From NCBI RefSeq assembly GCF_035956715.1, contig NZ_CP108381.1, positions 1,364,001 through 1,428,000 on the forward strand: a stretch of DNA of 64,000 bases. The letters run 5' to 3'. Below are positions 19,516 to 31,457 of this stretch, one piece after another (within the stretch, counting starts at the first letter, position 1; each line of letters starts with the position of its first letter). The notes below the pieces were generated by a model. The model was given only the letters and a program-made list of their open reading frames with translations. It was not told the DNA's origin and made no database searches. The DNA comes from Nocardia sp. NBC_01329. Its GTDB lineage: Bacteria > Actinomycetota > Actinomycetes > Mycobacteriales > Mycobacteriaceae. The position numbers were made by a program, and so were the translations under genes.

Positions 19516-21576
19516 GTGGCAGATCCCGCGACGTACCGGCCGCAGCCCGGCTCAATTCCGCTCGAACCCGGTGTCTACAAGTTCCGGGACTCCTACGGCC
19601 GGGTCATCTATGTCGGCAAGGCGAAAAGCCTGCGTAATCGGCTCAACTCGTACTTCGCCGATATCACCGCACTGCATCCGCGGACCCGCCAGATGGTCAC
19701 CACCGCCGCGGGCGTCGAATGGACCGTGGTGTCCACCGAGGTGGAAGCACTACAGCTCGAATACAACTGGATCAAGGAGTTCGATCCGCGATTCAACGTC
19801 CGCTACCGCGACGACAAATCCTATCCGGTGCTGGCGGTCACCCTGAACGAGGAGTATCCGCGGCTGTTCGTCTACCGCGGCGCCCGGAAGAAGGGGGTCC
19901 GTTATTTCGGCCCCTACGCCCACGCCTGGGCGATCCGGGAGACCCTGGATCTGCTGCTGCGGGTCTTCCCGGCCCGCACCTGCTCGGCCGGGGTCTTCAA
20001 ACGGCACAACCAGATGGGCAGACCGTGCCTGCTCGGCTATATCGACAAATGTTCGGCGCCGTGTGTGGGACGCGTCTCCGCCGCCGAGCACCGGCGGATC
20101 GTCGACGATTTCTGTGATTTCCTGGCCGGTCGCACCGACCGGATGGTCAAGGACTTGGAACGCCGCATGCAGGCCGCCGCCGCGGACCTCGATTTCGAGA
20201 CCGCGGCGCGGCTGCGCGACGATGTGCAGGCGCTGCGCCGGGCCTTGGAGAAACAGGCCGTTGTCCTGGGCGACGGGACCGATGCCGATGTGATCGCCTT
20301 CGCCGGAGACGACCTCGAGGTCGCCGTGCAGATCTTCCACGTCCGCGACGGCCGGGTGCGCGGCCAGCGCGGCTGGGTGGTGGACAAATCCGGTGACGCC
20401 GCCGACACCCCCGAACGCGGTGGTGAGCTGGCCGCACTGGTGGAACAGTTCCTCACCCAGTTCTATGCGGAACAGGCCGCGGTGGCCGAGCAGACTCCCG
20501 GTGAACAGCCGGCGGCCGTGGTGCCGCGGGAGGTGCTGGTCCCCGAACTACCCCCCGATGTCGACGAGGTACAGCGCTGGTTGTCGACGCTGCGGGGTGC
20601 GTCGGTGCGGTTGCGGGTCCCTCAGCGGGGCGACAAGAAGGCCCTGGCCGAGACTGTGGCGCGTAATGCCGAGGAGGCGCTGGTTCAGCACAAACTCCGC
20701 CGCGCCGGTGACCTGACCTCGCGTTCGGTGGCACTACAGGACATCCAGGAGGCCCTCGACCTCGACACCGCACCGCTGCGGATCGAATGTGTGGACATCA
20801 GCCACGTACAGGGCACCGATGTGGTGGCCTCGCTGGTGGTCTTCGAGGACGGGCTGCCCAAGAAGTCCGATTACCGCCACTACGCCATCCGCGAGGCCGC
20901 CGGTGACGGGCGCTCCGACGATGTCGCCAGTATCGCCGAAGTGACCAGGCGCCGGTTCGCGCGGCTGCGGCGTGAGCGCGACGCCGCCGAGCAGGCCGAT
21001 CTCGCGGGAGCGGTCCCGATGGCGGTGTTCGGTACGCCTGCGCCTTACCACGGCGCCGAGCACGCGGAGGTGGACGGCGAGACGGAGATCGTGACCCGGC
21101 CGGGTATCGACCCGAAGACCGGCCGGCCGCGAAAGTTCGCCTATCCGCCGAATCTCTATGTCGTCGACGGCGGCGCCCCGCAGGTGGCTGCCGCGGCGGA
21201 GGTGCTCGAGGAGTTCGGTATCACCGATGTCGCCGTTGTCGGTCTCGCGAAACGCCTGGAGGAGGTCTGGGTCCCCGGCGAGCCCGACCCCGTGGTGCTG
21301 CCGCGGACCAGCGAGGCCCTCTACCTGCTGCAACGGGTGCGTGACGAAGCGCACCGCTTCGCCATCACCTTCCATCGCAGTAAGCGGACCCGGCGGATGA
21401 CGGCGTCCGCGCTGGACGCCGTACGCGGTCTGGGCGAAACCCGGCGAACCGCGCTGGTGACCCATTTCGGCTCGGTCGCGCGACTGAAGGAGGCCACTGT
21501 CGAGGAGATCATCGAGGTGCCCGGTATCGGGCGCGCCACCGCGGAGGCGGTACTGGCCGCACTGCACGAGCGATAG
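19516..21576 (+). CDS. uvrC: UvrABC nuclease subunit C
   Basis: The 686-residue nuclease makes both cuts around DNA lesions in nucleotide excision repair. Domains run in the usual order: a GIY-YIG nuclease at about 14-95 ([20 protein letters not shown]), a UVR motif at about 213-245 ([20 protein letters not shown]), an RNase H-like nuclease from about 425 ([20 protein letters not shown] and [14 protein letters not shown]), and C-terminal helix-hairpin-helix repeats from about 633 ([29 protein letters not shown]). GTG at 19516 is chosen because TACGCT (19504-19509) lies six bases before it, as in a leaderless gene, and the protein then starts with the normal N-terminus. Confidence 0.96.
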   Translation: MADPATYRPQPGSIPLEPGVYKFRDSYGRVIYVGKAKSLRNRLNSYFADITALHPRTRQMVTTAAGVEWTVVSTEVEALQLEYNWIKEFDPRFNVRYRDDKSYPVLAVTLNEEYPRLFVYRGARKKGVRYFGPYAHAWAIRETLDLLLRVFPARTCSAGVFKRHNQMGRPCLLGYIDKCSAPCVGRVSAAEHRRIVDDFCDFLAGRTDRMVKDLERRMQAAAADLDFETAARLRDDVQALRRALEKQAVVLGDGTDADVIAFAGDDLEVAVQIFHVRDGRVRGQRGWVVDKSGDAADTPERGGELAALVEQFLTQFYAEQAAVAEQTPGEQPAAVVPREVLVPELPPDVDEVQRWLSTLRGASVRLRVPQRGDKKALAETVARNAEEALVQHKLRRAGDLTSRSVALQDIQEALDLDTAPLRIECVDISHVQGTDVVASLVVFEDGLPKKSDYRHYAIREAAGDGRSDDVASIAEVTRRRFARLRRERDAAEQADLAGAVPMAVFGTPAPYHGAEHAEVDGETEIVTRPGIDPKTGRPRKFAYPPNLYVVDGGAPQVAAAAEVLEEFGITDVAVVGLAKRLEEVWVPGEPDPVVLPRTSEALYLLQRVRDEAHRFAITFHRSKRTRRMTASALDAVRGLGETRRTALVTHFGSVARLKEATVEEIIEVPGIGRATAEAVLAALHER

Positions 21577-21719
21577 CGCCCGGCGCGGCGCCCGCCGCAA
21601 CTGCGCGGCGACCGGCGCCGGTCACGTACGTTTGTTCCTGCGTCCCGCGGTACCGACCGGGGGCGCGGCCCTACAGCAAGGTGACCGAAACGCATTCCCG
21701 AACAAGATCCGGGTGGTAC

Positions 21720-22676
21720 ATGACTCGCGTCGAATCGAACAACAGTACGAAAGTGGTGCCGGATGCGGAATCCGGCTCGGGCACCCCGGTCGAAGTCGTG
21801 ATGGTGACCGGCCTGTCCGGTGCGGGGCGGGGAACGGCCGCGCGGGTCCTCGAGGATCTGGGCTGGTACGTCACCGACAATCTGCCGCCGGAACTGATTG
21901 TCCGCATGGTGGAACTGGGTTCCTCCGCCGATCCACCCATCCGGCGGCTGGCGATCGTGATGGATGTGCGCAGCCGGTTCTTCACCGGCGACCTGTCCGC
22001 GGTCATCGAACAGCTACGGGCCCGCGGGGTTCCCACCCGGATTCTTTTCCTGGAGGCTTCCGACGATGTGTTGATCCGCCGGTTCGGTTTCGCCCGGCGC
22101 CGCCACCCGCTGCAGAACGACAGCGCCGAGGGGACCCTGTCCGCCGGAATCGCCGCCGAACGGGTCCGGCTCGCGGGAGTGAAAGCCGCCGCGGATGTGG
22201 TCATCGACACCACCGAGCTGTCCATTCACCAATTGCACCGGAAATTGGAGGAGGTCTACGGCGGCGGCACGCCGGTGGCGCTGCAGTTGACCGTTCAATC
22301 GTTCGGATTCAAGTACGGTGTCCCGCTGGACGCGGACATGGTGCTGGATGTGCGTTTCCTGCCCAACCCGCACTGGGTACCTGAACTTCGGCAGCACAGT
22401 GGTCAGGAAACGGTGGTCAGCGACTATGTGCTGTCCCGTCCGGGTGCCGATGATTACCTGCGGACCTGTGACCACCTGATCGAGCTGACCACCCAGGGTT
22501 ATCGCCAAGAGGGGAAGCGTTACATGACGGTCGCAGTGGGCTGCACCGGCGGCAGACATCGCAGTGTCGCGATCGCCGAGGCCCTCGGCAAGATCAACGG
22601 CAGCCGGATCGACGAGGACGCGGACGGGCCGGTGGACGCGGTACGGGTACTGCACCGGGATCTGGGGCGCGAATGA
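21720..22676 (+). CDS. rapZ: RapZ-type P-loop protein (YvcJ family)
   Basis: The protein (318 residues from ATG 21720) binds nucleotide through GLSGAGRGT near residue 30. This Walker A has Arg where the usual Lys would be, as in mycobacterial Rv1421. Further motifs are DNLPPELI, IVMDVRSRFF, RRRHPL, and the C-terminal CTGGRHRSVAIAEAL. In Gram-negatives RapZ is an RNA adaptor controlling glucosamine-6-phosphate synthase; the actinobacterial role is less clear. A GTG at 21681 would add 13 residues and is the alternative start. The 3' end overlaps yvcK by four bases. Confidence 0.9.
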   Translation: MTRVESNNSTKVVPDAESGSGTPVEVVMVTGLSGAGRGTAARVLEDLGWYVTDNLPPELIVRMVELGSSADPPIRRLAIVMDVRSRFFTGDLSAVIEQLRARGVPTRILFLEASDDVLIRRFGFARRRHPLQNDSAEGTLSAGIAAERVRLAGVKAAADVVIDTTELSIHQLHRKLEEVYGGGTPVALQLTVQSFGFKYGVPLDADMVLDVRFLPNPHWVPELRQHSGQETVVSDYVLSRPGADDYLRTCDHLIELTTQGYRQEGKRYMTVAVGCTGGRHRSVAIAEALGKINGSRIDEDADGPVDAVRVLHRDLGRE

Positions 22677-23737
22677 CGATCTCGGAGAACGGATCCGCCG
22701 ACCCGTCCGATCCCGCGGTCGTCGCGCTCGGTGGCGGCCACGGGCTGTACGCGACTCTGTCCGCGGTCCGGCGGATCACCCGCCGGATCAGCGCGGTCGT
22801 GACGGTCGCCGACGACGGCGGCTCCTCCGGCCGGCTGCGCGCCGAACTGGGTGTACCGCCCCCCGGCGACCTACGGATGGCGTTGGCGGCGCTGGCCGCC
22901 GACGCCGACGGTGTGCTCACCCGGACCGTGCAGCACCGGTTCGGGGGTACCGGCGCCCTGGCCGGGCATTCCGTGGGCAACCTGCTGCTGGCGGGGCTCA
23001 CCGAGGTGCTCGGCGATCCGGTAGCCGCGCTCGACCAGGTGGGTGAACTGCTCGGCATCAGTGGGCGGGTGCTGCCCATGTCGAATATCCCCCTGGATAT
23101 CGAAGCCGATGTCTCCGGGCTGGAAGCCGATCCGCGGGTGAGCCGGTGTATCCGCGGCCAGGTCGCGGTCGCGACGACACCGGGGCAGGTGCGGCGGGTG
23201 CGGCTGCTGCCCGCCGATCCGCCGTCCTGCGCCGAGGCCACCGCTGCCATCGAACAGGCGGACGCGGTGATCCTCGGGCCGGGGTCGTGGTTCACCAGCG
23301 TCATACCGCATCTGCTGGTACCGGAGTTGCGTGACGCGCTGGTGCGCACCCGGGCGCGTAAAGTGCTGATCCTGAACCTCGCCGCGCAGCCCGGTGAGAC
23401 CGCGGGGTTCTCCGCCGAACGGCACCTGCATGTATTGTCCCAGCACGCACCGGATTTCGCGGTCGACGAGGTTCTGGTCGACTCCGGGTGCGTGCCGGAA
23501 GGGCGGGAACGTGAGCATGTGGCCAGAGCTGCCGGTCAATTACGGGCGCGAGTAGTTTTTTCCGATGTCGCCGACGCGGGAACCGACCGGCACGACTCCG
23601 GAAAGCTCGCCGCCGCACTGGATCAACTGATCCACGAGCCTCGGCCACAGTTGCCGGGGCTTCGAGTCGAGGGACGGCACATGGGTCAGGATGTGCGGTC
23701 CGGGTTGGGTGGAAAGGAGCACGTCTCGTGGCGATGA
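22673..23737 (+). CDS. yvcK: YvcK/CofD-like gluconeogenesis factor
   Basis: The 354-residue protein belongs to the YvcK (GlmR) family, which binds UDP-GlcNAc and affects cell wall synthesis and growth on gluconeogenic carbon in other bacteria. The fold signature is [16 protein letters not shown] followed by [36 protein letters not shown] and [15 protein letters not shown]. The start ATG overlaps the rapZ stop (ATGA) and its end overlaps whiA by 10 bases, so the three genes form one transcription unit. The order rapZ-yvcK-whiA is conserved across Gram-positive bacteria. Confidence 0.93.
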   Translation: MTISENGSADPSDPAVVALGGGHGLYATLSAVRRITRRISAVVTVADDGGSSGRLRAELGVPPPGDLRMALAALAADADGVLTRTVQHRFGGTGALAGHSVGNLLLAGLTEVLGDPVAALDQVGELLGISGRVLPMSNIPLDIEADVSGLEADPRVSRCIRGQVAVATTPGQVRRVRLLPADPPSCAEATAAIEQADAVILGPGSWFTSVIPHLLVPELRDALVRTRARKVLILNLAAQPGETAGFSAERHLHVLSQHAPDFAVDEVLVDSGCVPEGREREHVARAAGQLRARVVFSDVADAGTDRHDSGKLAAALDQLIHEPRPQLPGLRVEGRHMGQDVRSGLGGKEHVSWR

Positions 23738-24711
23738 CAGCCGAAGTGAAAGACGAGCTGAGCCGGCTCGCCGTAACACAGGTGAGTGCGCGCAAAGCCG
23801 AACTGTCCGCCCTGCTGCGTTTCGCCGGCGGCCTCCATATCGTCGGCGGGCGGGTGATAGTCGAAGCCGAAGTCGATATGCTCTCCATCGCACGGCGGCT
23901 ACGGCGGGAGATCTTCGAACTCTACGGATACGGGTCGGACGTTCATGTGCTCAGCGCCGGTGGCCTGCGCAAATCCTCCCGTTACGTGGTCCGTGTCGCG
24001 AAGGAGGGCGAGGCCCTGGCGCGGCAGACCGGTCTGCTCGACGTGCGCGGCCGGCCGGTGCGCGGACTACCCGCCCAGGTCGTCGGCGGCAGCGTCGCCG
24101 ACGCGGAATCCGCCTGGCGCGGTGCCTTCCTGGCTCACGGATCCCTTACCGAACCCGGCCGCTCCTCAGCTCTCGAGGTGAGTTGCCCCGGACCCGAGGC
24201 CGCCCTGGCTCTGGTCGGCGCGGCCCGGCGGCTCGGGATCTCCGCCAAGGCCCGTGAAGTGCGCGGCACCGACCGGGTGGTGGTCCGCGACGGCGAAGCC
24301 ATCGGCGCCCTCCTCACCCGCATGGGCGCTCAGGACACGCGGCTGACCTGGGAAGAACGCCGCATGCGGCGTGAAGTCCGCGCTACCGCCAACCGGCTCG
24401 CCAACTTCGACGACGCCAACCTGCGGCGCTCGGCCCGCGCCGCAGTCGCCGCGGCGGCCCGGGTGGAGCGGGCCCTGGAACTGCTCGGTGACGACGTACC
24501 GGACCATCTGGCCGCGGCGGGGAAGCTGCGAGTCGAGCACCGGCAGGCGTCGCTCGAGGAACTCGGCCAGCTCGCGGACCCACCGATGACCAAGGACGCG
24601 GTAGCGGGCCGGATCCGCCGCCTGCTGTCGATGGCGGACCGGCGAGCCAAGGAACTGGGTGTGCCGGATACGGAGTCGGCGGTGACGGCGGAGCTGCTCG
24701 ACGACGCATGA
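23728..24711 (+). CDS. whiA: WhiA DNA-binding protein
   Basis: The 327-residue protein has the WhiA layout: a LAGLIDADG-like N-terminal domain at about 1-215 ([36 protein letters not shown]) and a C-terminal helix-turn-helix at about 225-310 ([41 protein letters not shown]). In Streptomyces WhiA works with WhiB in sporulation division; in non-sporulating relatives it is linked to cell division. GTG at 23728 lies inside the end of yvcK. The length equals that of actinobacterial homologues. Confidence 0.95.
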   Translation: MAMTAEVKDELSRLAVTQVSARKAELSALLRFAGGLHIVGGRVIVEAEVDMLSIARRLRREIFELYGYGSDVHVLSAGGLRKSSRYVVRVAKEGEALARQTGLLDVRGRPVRGLPAQVVGGSVADAESAWRGAFLAHGSLTEPGRSSALEVSCPGPEAALALVGAARRLGISAKAREVRGTDRVVVRDGEAIGALLTRMGAQDTRLTWEERRMRREVRATANRLANFDDANLRRSARAAVAAAARVERALELLGDDVPDHLAAAGKLRVEHRQASLEELGQLADPPMTKDAVAGRIRRLLSMADRRAKELGVPDTESAVTAELLDDA

Positions 24712-26170
<1,459 letters not shown>

Positions 26171-26178
26171 GGAACGGC

Positions 26179-27426
26179 GTGACTGTCAAAACTTTGGAAG
26201 ATCTCCTCGCCGAGGGTGTCGAGGGGCGTGGCGTGCTGGTGCGCTCCGACCTCAACGTTCCGCTGGACAACGGGCAGATCACCGATCCGGGCCGCATCGT
26301 CGCGTCGGTGCCGACCATCCGCGCGCTGGTGGAAGCCGGCGCCAAGGTGGTCGTCACCGCGCATCTCGGCCGTCCGAAGGGCACACCGGACCCGGCGTTG
26401 TCGCTCGCCCCGGTAGCCACCCGGCTGGCCGCCGAGCTGGGACGTAATGTGCAGCTCGCCGGTGATGTGGTGGGCCAGGATGCGCTGGCGCGCTCCGAGG
26501 GCCTCACCGACGGGGATGTGCTGCTGCTGGAGAACATCCGCTTCGACCCGCGGGAGACCAGCAAGGACGACGCCGAACGCGCGAAGCTGGCCGCCGCACT
26601 GGTGGAACTGGTCGGCGACGACGGTGCGTTCGTCTCCGACGGGTTCGGTGTGGTGCACCGCAAGCAGGCGTCGGTGTACGACGTGGCGAAACTGCTGCCG
26701 CATTACGCGGGCACGCTCGTCGCGGCGGAAGCCGATGTGCTGGCCCGGCTCACCGAATCCACCGACCGCCCGTACGCGGTGGTACTCGGCGGGTCCAAGG
26801 TGTCGGACAAGCTGGCGGTGATCGAGGCGCTGGCCCCCAAGGTCGACACCCTGGTCATCGGTGGCGGTATGTGCTTCACTTTCCTTGCCGCCGAGGGTCT
26901 TTCGGTCGGCTCCTCGCTGTTGCAGGAGGAGATGATCGATACCTGCAAGGGTCTGCTGGATCGCTACGCCGACGTCATCCATCTGCCGCGCGATATCGTC
27001 GTCGCCGATTCGTTCTCCGCGGACGCGGAGTCGAAGGTCGTGCCGTGCCACGAGATCCCGGACGGCTGGCTGGGTCTGGACATCGGTCCCGAATCGGTGC
27101 AGCGTTTCGCAGTGTTGCTCACCGCGGCGCGCACCGTGTTCTGGAACGGGCCGATGGGTGTGTTCGAGTTCGAGAAGTTCGCGGAAGGGACCCGCGGAGT
27201 GGCCGAGGCCATCGCGACGGCCACCGGCAAAGGTGCGTTCACCGTGGTCGGCGGCGGGGATTCCGCTGCCGCCGTGCGTGCACTGGGTATCGCTGAGAGC
27301 GATTTCTCGCATATCTCGACCGGCGGCGGTGCGTCGCTGGAGTACCTCGAGGGCAAGACGTTGCCCGGTATCAGCGTGCTCGACGATGCGGAAGGCGCCG
27401 CGCTCAACGCCTCAGAGGAGGCGTAG
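26179..27426 (+). CDS. pgk: Phosphoglycerate kinase
   Basis: The 415-residue enzyme makes ATP from 1,3-bisphosphoglycerate. Family segments are [62 protein letters not shown] and the nucleotide loop [10 protein letters not shown] with [17 protein letters not shown] at 26179 lies 8 bases after the gap stop, with GAGGAA as ribosome site. The length is normal. It is followed without any gap by tpiA. Confidence 0.97.
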   Translation: MTVKTLEDLLAEGVEGRGVLVRSDLNVPLDNGQITDPGRIVASVPTIRALVEAGAKVVVTAHLGRPKGTPDPALSLAPVATRLAAELGRNVQLAGDVVGQDALARSEGLTDGDVLLLENIRFDPRETSKDDAERAKLAAALVELVGDDGAFVSDGFGVVHRKQASVYDVAKLLPHYAGTLVAAEADVLARLTESTDRPYAVVLGGSKVSDKLAVIEALAPKVDTLVIGGGMCFTFLAAEGLSVGSSLLQEEMIDTCKGLLDRYADVIHLPRDIVVADSFSADAESKVVPCHEIPDGWLGLDIGPESVQRFAVLLTAARTVFWNGPMGVFEFEKFAEGTRGVAEAIATATGKGAFTVVGGGDSAAAVRALGIAESDFSHISTGGGASLEYLEGKTLPGISVLDDAEGAALNASEEA

Positions 27427-28212
27427 ATGGCCCGGAAACCGCTGATCGCGGGCAACTGGAAGATGAACCTCAACCACCTCGAGGCCATCGCTCTGGTGCA
27501 GAAGATCGCGTTCGCGCTGCCCGACAAGTACTTCGACAAGGTCGATGTCACGGTGATTCCGCCGTTCGTCGATCTCCGCAGCGTGCAGCTGCTGGTCGAG
27601 GGCGACAAACTCCGCATCACCTACGGCGCGCAGGATGTCTCGGTGCACGAATCGGGCGCATACACCGGCGAGGTCAGCGCGGCGATGCTGGCGAAACTGA
27701 ACTGCGCGTTCGCGGTGGTCGGGCATTCCGAGCGCCGGCAGTACCACAACGAGGACGACGCCACAGTGCTGGCGAAGGCCAAGCAGGCGCTGAAGCACGG
27801 CATCACGCCGATCGTCTGCATCGGTGAGGGACTGAACGTACGCGACGCCGGCACCCATGTCGAGCACAACCTCGAACAGCTGCGAGGTTCGCTGAAGGGC
27901 CTTACCGCCGCGGAGATCGCGAAGGTGGTGATCGCCTACGAACCGGTCTGGGCGATCGGTACCGGCAAGGTCGCGACCCCCGCCGACGCCCAGGAAGTCT
28001 GCGGCGCGATTCGTAGCGAACTGGTGCAGCTGGCCGGCGAGCCGGTCGCCGAAACCGTCCGAGTGCTCTACGGCGGTTCGGTGAACGCGAAGAACGTCGG
28101 CGAGCTCACCCGGCAGACCGATATCGACGGGGCTCTGGTGGGCGGGGCGTCGCTGAAGGGCGATGAATTCGCCACCCTGTCCGCCATCGCGGCGGGCGGG
28201 CCACTGCCCTGA
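27427..28212 (+). CDS. tpiA: Triose-phosphate isomerase
   Basis: The 261-residue enzyme interconverts dihydroxyacetone phosphate and glyceraldehyde 3-phosphate. Catalytic segments are GNWKMNL with Lys, VVGHSERRQ with the electrophilic His, and [11 protein letters not shown] with the base Glu. YGGSVNAKN binds phosphate. ATG follows the pgk stop directly (27427), and the AGAGGAGG ribosome site lies inside the end of pgk, so the two are coupled. The unit ends at a strong terminator. Confidence 0.97.
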   Translation: MARKPLIAGNWKMNLNHLEAIALVQKIAFALPDKYFDKVDVTVIPPFVDLRSVQLLVEGDKLRITYGAQDVSVHESGAYTGEVSAAMLAKLNCAFAVVGHSERRQYHNEDDATVLAKAKQALKHGITPIVCIGEGLNVRDAGTHVEHNLEQLRGSLKGLTAAEIAKVVIAYEPVWAIGTGKVATPADAQEVCGAIRSELVQLAGEPVAETVRVLYGGSVNAKNVGELTRQTDIDGALVGGASLKGDEFATLSAIAAGGPLP

Positions 28213-28225
28213 TCGGCCGTTGACC

Positions 28226-28264
28226 CGATGAGGCCCGCCGGTTCCCGACCGGCGGGCCTCATCG
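28226..28264 (+). terminator. Strong intrinsic terminator of gap-pgk-tpi
   Basis: GATGAGGCCCGCCGG (28227-28241) pairs perfectly with CCGGCGGGCCTCATC (28249-28263) around a short loop, and the next T-A pair can extend the stem inward. GTTT follows. It begins 14 bases after the tpiA stop. Confidence 0.9.
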
Positions 28265-28386
28265 TTTCCGTCCTTGCGGTCGTGAATGCCGGCCCGGCCA
28301 CGGACCGTGGGGCGCAGGGCTCACAGATCATGAGCGCTGGGCGGCGTCCGTTCGCGCCGATACTCTGCGAGATCTGCCGGGCCTCG

Positions 28387-29175
28387 TTACCGGGCGCGCA
28401 GGGTCAGGCCGTGACCGTTGAGGTTGCGCAGGGTGAGGGTGTCGGCGTCGACCGTGGCCTGCGCTGTGCCGTCCAAGGTGGTCAGTACCGCCTGTTCCAC
28501 CTCCATGACCTCGGGTGTGCACATCATCCGTGTGGTGGCGGCGGTGAAGGCGATATCGGCCCCGGCCGGTGTCTCGGTGACTACGGCGCGGCCGGTGAGC
28601 CGATTGCATCCGGCGAATCCGGTGAGCGAATCGTCGGCTCCGACGGTGAGGGTGGGCTGCACCTGGTCGACGGTCTGCGAGGAGATCTGGGCGTCGGGGG
28701 TGAGCAGGGTGGTCACCACCCATTCGGTGCCGCGGATCGGCCGGTCCGGTTGCAGGACCTTCTTGTCGGTGAGGACGACTGTCGTCTCCTTACCCGTCAG
28801 CGTCAGCCGGTCCTGATCGAGCTGCCAGGTGGGGTCCGCGCGAAACAGGTCGCCGATCCAGGTGTCGGAACCGGCCCGGTCGCCCGGACATCCGATCAGG
28901 GTGCTCGCGAGCCCGGAGACGTGCAGGACGTGGTCGCCGAGATCCACCGTACCGCTGTGTGTGTTGCATCCGGCGTCCGCCGAGATCCGGTCGTCGGCGA
29001 AGGTGAGGGTGAGCGGACCGCCGCCGGGGATGGGCGTACCGGTGACCTCGGTGGAAATATAGGTATGGCCGATAGGGGTGGGTTCGGGCGCGGCTGGTTC
29101 GTTGTCCGAGCATGCTGTCGCGGCAAGTAGGAGCAGCGATAGGGTCGCACCGAATCGGAATGCTCGTCCCGGCAT
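28387..29175 (-). CDS. Lipoprotein with two META (HslJ-like) domains
   Basis: The predicted 262-residue protein begins MPGRAFRFGATLSLLLLAAT, with a lipobox ending at Cys in ATAC, so it should be anchored outside the membrane. Two META-type repeats follow. The first holds LTFADDRISADAGCNTHSG and the second LTVGADDSLTGFAGCNRLTG, each with the Gly-Cys-Asn core. META proteins are linked to heat-shock and antibiotic tolerance in other bacteria, but a role here is unknown. ATG at 29175 is preceded on the minus strand by TAGCAT (29183-29188) and seven bases, a leaderless pattern. The gene converges on tpiA. Confidence 0.82.
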   Translation of the reverse strand: MPGRAFRFGATLSLLLLAATACSDNEPAAPEPTPIGHTYISTEVTGTPIPGGGPLTLTFADDRISADAGCNTHSGTVDLGDHVLHVSGLASTLIGCPGDRAGSDTWIGDLFRADPTWQLDQDRLTLTGKETTVVLTDKKVLQPDRPIRGTEWVVTTLLTPDAQISSQTVDQVQPTLTVGADDSLTGFAGCNRLTGRAVVTETPAGADIAFTAATTRMMCTPEVMEVEQAVLTTLDGTAQATVDADTLTLRNLNGHGLTLRAR

Positions 29176-29266
29176 GACGGCGATGCTACCCGGCGCACCG
29201 GCTCGCCCGCTGCGCCGAAACCCGCCCGCCGCTCGAATCGCCTTGATTCCAACGCTTCCGACCTGG

Positions 29267-29425
29267 GCTGTTGTCCTCTCGGGCCTGACGCCGATGATCG
29301 TCACAGCCCTGATCGCGCTGGGCGGTTCGACATGATGGCCGGCCTGCGGCTACCTGGTGGCCACCGCGGTGGTGAGCGTAATCGCCACATTCTTCATCGG
29401 CGAAGACGACCGGCTCACCGCCTGA
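29267..29425 (+). pseudogene. Remnant of an MFS-type transporter C-terminus
   Basis: Reading frame 3 of this gap gives AVVLSGLTPMIVTALIALGG, then Ser-Thr, an in-frame TGA at 29333-29335, then WPACGYLVATAVVSVIATFF and IGEDDRLTA followed by TGA at 29423. The two halves together look like the last two membrane helices of a major-facilitator transporter of the metabolite:proton symporter type. No start, no earlier domains and the internal stop point to a decayed gene. The family call is from pattern memory only. Confidence 0.45.
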
Positions 29426-29563
29426 TCGTGGGATGTATCGGCGCACTACTGGGCGGCGTACCGGCCCGCGCGCGTCGCGGGGTTGCGGCCGCCCGAGGTC
29501 GTGGCCGGTCGCGGGGTCCTTCACCCGGCGGGCCGGTCAGAGCACGACGCTATGCTGTCCCGA

Positions 29564-31159
29564 GTGACCGCAGCCGCATCGAAACCTGTTTCTACTTGGG
29601 CGCCGCTGCGATTGCGGGTCTATCGTGCGTTGTGGATCGCGCAGCTGGTGTCCAATCTCGGCACCTGGATGCAGATGGTCGGGGCCCAGTGGGTGCTGGT
29701 CGATGAACCCAACGCCGCCGCGCTGGTCTCCTTCGTCCAGACGGCGACGACGCTGCCGGTGATGATCCTGGCCATCCCGTCCGGTGTGCTGGCCGATCTA
29801 CTGGACCGCCGGCGTCTGTTGCTGGGCGCCCAGTCCACGATGGCGGTGCTGGCGATCACCCTGGCGGTGTCCACCGCCGCCGGCCACACCACTCCGTCGG
29901 TATTGCTCACTCTGCTGTTCCTGCTCGGATGTGGTCAAGCGGTGGTGGGCCCGGCCTGGCAGGCGATCCAGCCCGAACTGGTGCCCCGGGAGCAGATTCC
30001 TTCGGCCGCCGCGCTCGGCAGTATGAATATGAATATCGGTCGGGCGGTGGGGCCGGCCATCGCGGGTGTGCTCGTCGCGCTGTCCGGTCCGGCGCTGGTG
30101 TTCGCGCTGAACGCTGTCTCGTTCGCCGCCATTGTCGCGGCGCTGCTGTTCTGGCGGCGGCCGCGGGTGACCAGGGATCTCCCCAGCGAACGCCCGCTCG
30201 CGGCCTTGCAGGCAGGGACCCGTTTCATCAAATCCGCGCCCGCGATCCGGCGCGTCCTGCTGCGTACGGCTCTTTTCGTGGCGCCCGCCAGCGCGCTGTG
30301 GTCGCTGCTGCCGGTGATCGCCCGCAACCAGCTCGGCCTGGGTTCCTCCGGGTACGGCGTGATGCTGGGAGCGCTCGGCGTGGGTGCCGTGCTCGGTGCG
30401 CTGGGTCTGGCCCGGGTGCGGGCGCTGCTCACGCCCACTCAGCAGGTCGCGGTCGCCGCGGTGGTGTTCGGGATCGCCTGCGCCGGGACTGCCCTGGTGC
30501 AGGTGGAGGCGCTGGTACTGCTGCTGCTGGTATTCGCGGGGGCGTCGTGGCTGCTGACTCTGTCCACTATGAACGCGACCATGCAGTTGCTGCTGCCCGG
30601 CTGGGTGCGGGCCCGCGGACTGTCGGTGTACCTGCTGGTGTTCATGGCCGGGCAGGCGATCGGCTCGGTGGTGTGGGGTCTGGTCGCGGGCGCCTACGGG
30701 GCGGTGACCGCGTTGCTGGTGGCGGCAGCGGGGCTCGGCGTATGCGCGGTGAGCGCCGTCTGGCTGCCGCTGCGCGAGTTCGCGCCCGGCTTCGATCTGA
30801 CACCACACGCGTACTGGCCGGAACCGCAGCTGGCGGTGGAACCCGACCCCGACGACGGCCCGGTATTGGTACTGAAGGACTACGACGTGCCTGCGGACAA
30901 AGTGCCGGAGTTCCTGGCGGCGATGAGCTTCGTCGGGCGATCCCGGCAGCGGACCGGGGCCATGGAATGGCGGTTGTACCGCGATGTGAGCAGTACCGAC
31001 CGCTATGTGGAGGCGTTCGTGGTGCGGTCCTGGTCCGAGCACATGCAGCAGCACAAGGTGCGGCTGACCGCCCAGGACCTGATGCGCGAACGGGCGGTCT
31101 CGGAATTCGCGCACGACGAGACACTCACCCACCTGGTCTCGGTGGAACCGCAGGCATAG
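29564..31159 (+). CDS. MFS exporter (EntS-like) with C-terminal ABM-type domain
   Basis: The 531-residue protein has about 12 membrane helices in its first 410 residues (LWIAQLVSNLGTWMQMVGAQ at the start, a cytoplasmic GVLADLLDRRRLL loop, then repeated Ala/Leu/Val helices). This matches the MFS_3 or EntS group, which exports siderophores and other small molecules. From about 432 on it has a soluble domain (VLVLKDYDVPADKVPEFLAA, RTGAMEWRLYRD, VRSWSEHMQQH) resembling antibiotic-biosynthesis monooxygenase folds. GTG at 29564 is chosen because TATGCT (29551-29556) stands seven bases before it. The cargo is unknown. Confidence 0.82.
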   Translation: MTAAASKPVSTWAPLRLRVYRALWIAQLVSNLGTWMQMVGAQWVLVDEPNAAALVSFVQTATTLPVMILAIPSGVLADLLDRRRLLLGAQSTMAVLAITLAVSTAAGHTTPSVLLTLLFLLGCGQAVVGPAWQAIQPELVPREQIPSAAALGSMNMNIGRAVGPAIAGVLVALSGPALVFALNAVSFAAIVAALLFWRRPRVTRDLPSERPLAALQAGTRFIKSAPAIRRVLLRTALFVAPASALWSLLPVIARNQLGLGSSGYGVMLGALGVGAVLGALGLARVRALLTPTQQVAVAAVVFGIACAGTALVQVEALVLLLLVFAGASWLLTLSTMNATMQLLLPGWVRARGLSVYLLVFMAGQAIGSVVWGLVAGAYGAVTALLVAAAGLGVCAVSAVWLPLREFAPGFDLTPHAYWPEPQLAVEPDPDDGPVLVLKDYDVPADKVPEFLAAMSFVGRSRQRTGAMEWRLYRDVSSTDRYVEAFVVRSWSEHMQQHKVRLTAQDLMRERAVSEFAHDETLTHLVSVEPQA

Positions 31160-31214
31160 GGGCTGCCGGACTGCGAATGGGATTCGTCCGGGGCCACCCT
31201 CTAGACTGTCCGGC

Positions 31215-31448
31215 ATGCGGATGTTCCTGGATATCCTCCTGATCGTCACCAGCCTGCTGCTGGTGCTGCTGGTGCTGTTGCACCGGGCCAAGGGCGGAGG
31301 TCTGTCCAGCCTGTTCGGTGGTGGGATGCAGTCGAGTCTGTCCGGGTCGACGGTGGCCGAGAAGAACCTCAACCGCATCACGATCTTCACCGGCATGGTC
31401 TGGTTCATCGCGATCCTGGGGATCGGGCTGGAGATCAAATTCGCCTGA
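31215..31448 (+). CDS. secG: Preprotein translocase subunit SecG
   Basis: The 77-residue membrane protein assists SecYE in protein export. It has two hydrophobic segments, about 3-23 (LDILLIVTSLLLVLLVLL) and 55-72 (IFTGMVWFIAILGIGLEI), joined by the conserved loop KGGGLSSLFGGGM and GSTVAEKNLNR. ATG at 31215 lies seven bases after TAGACT (31202-31207) with no ribosome site, a leaderless arrangement. Position downstream of tpiA matches mycobacteria, although here the META and MFS genes intervene. Confidence 0.93.
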   Translation: MRMFLDILLIVTSLLLVLLVLLHRAKGGGLSSLFGGGMQSSLSGSTVAEKNLNRITIFTGMVWFIAILGIGLEIKFA

Positions 31449-31457
31449 CCCGCCGGG

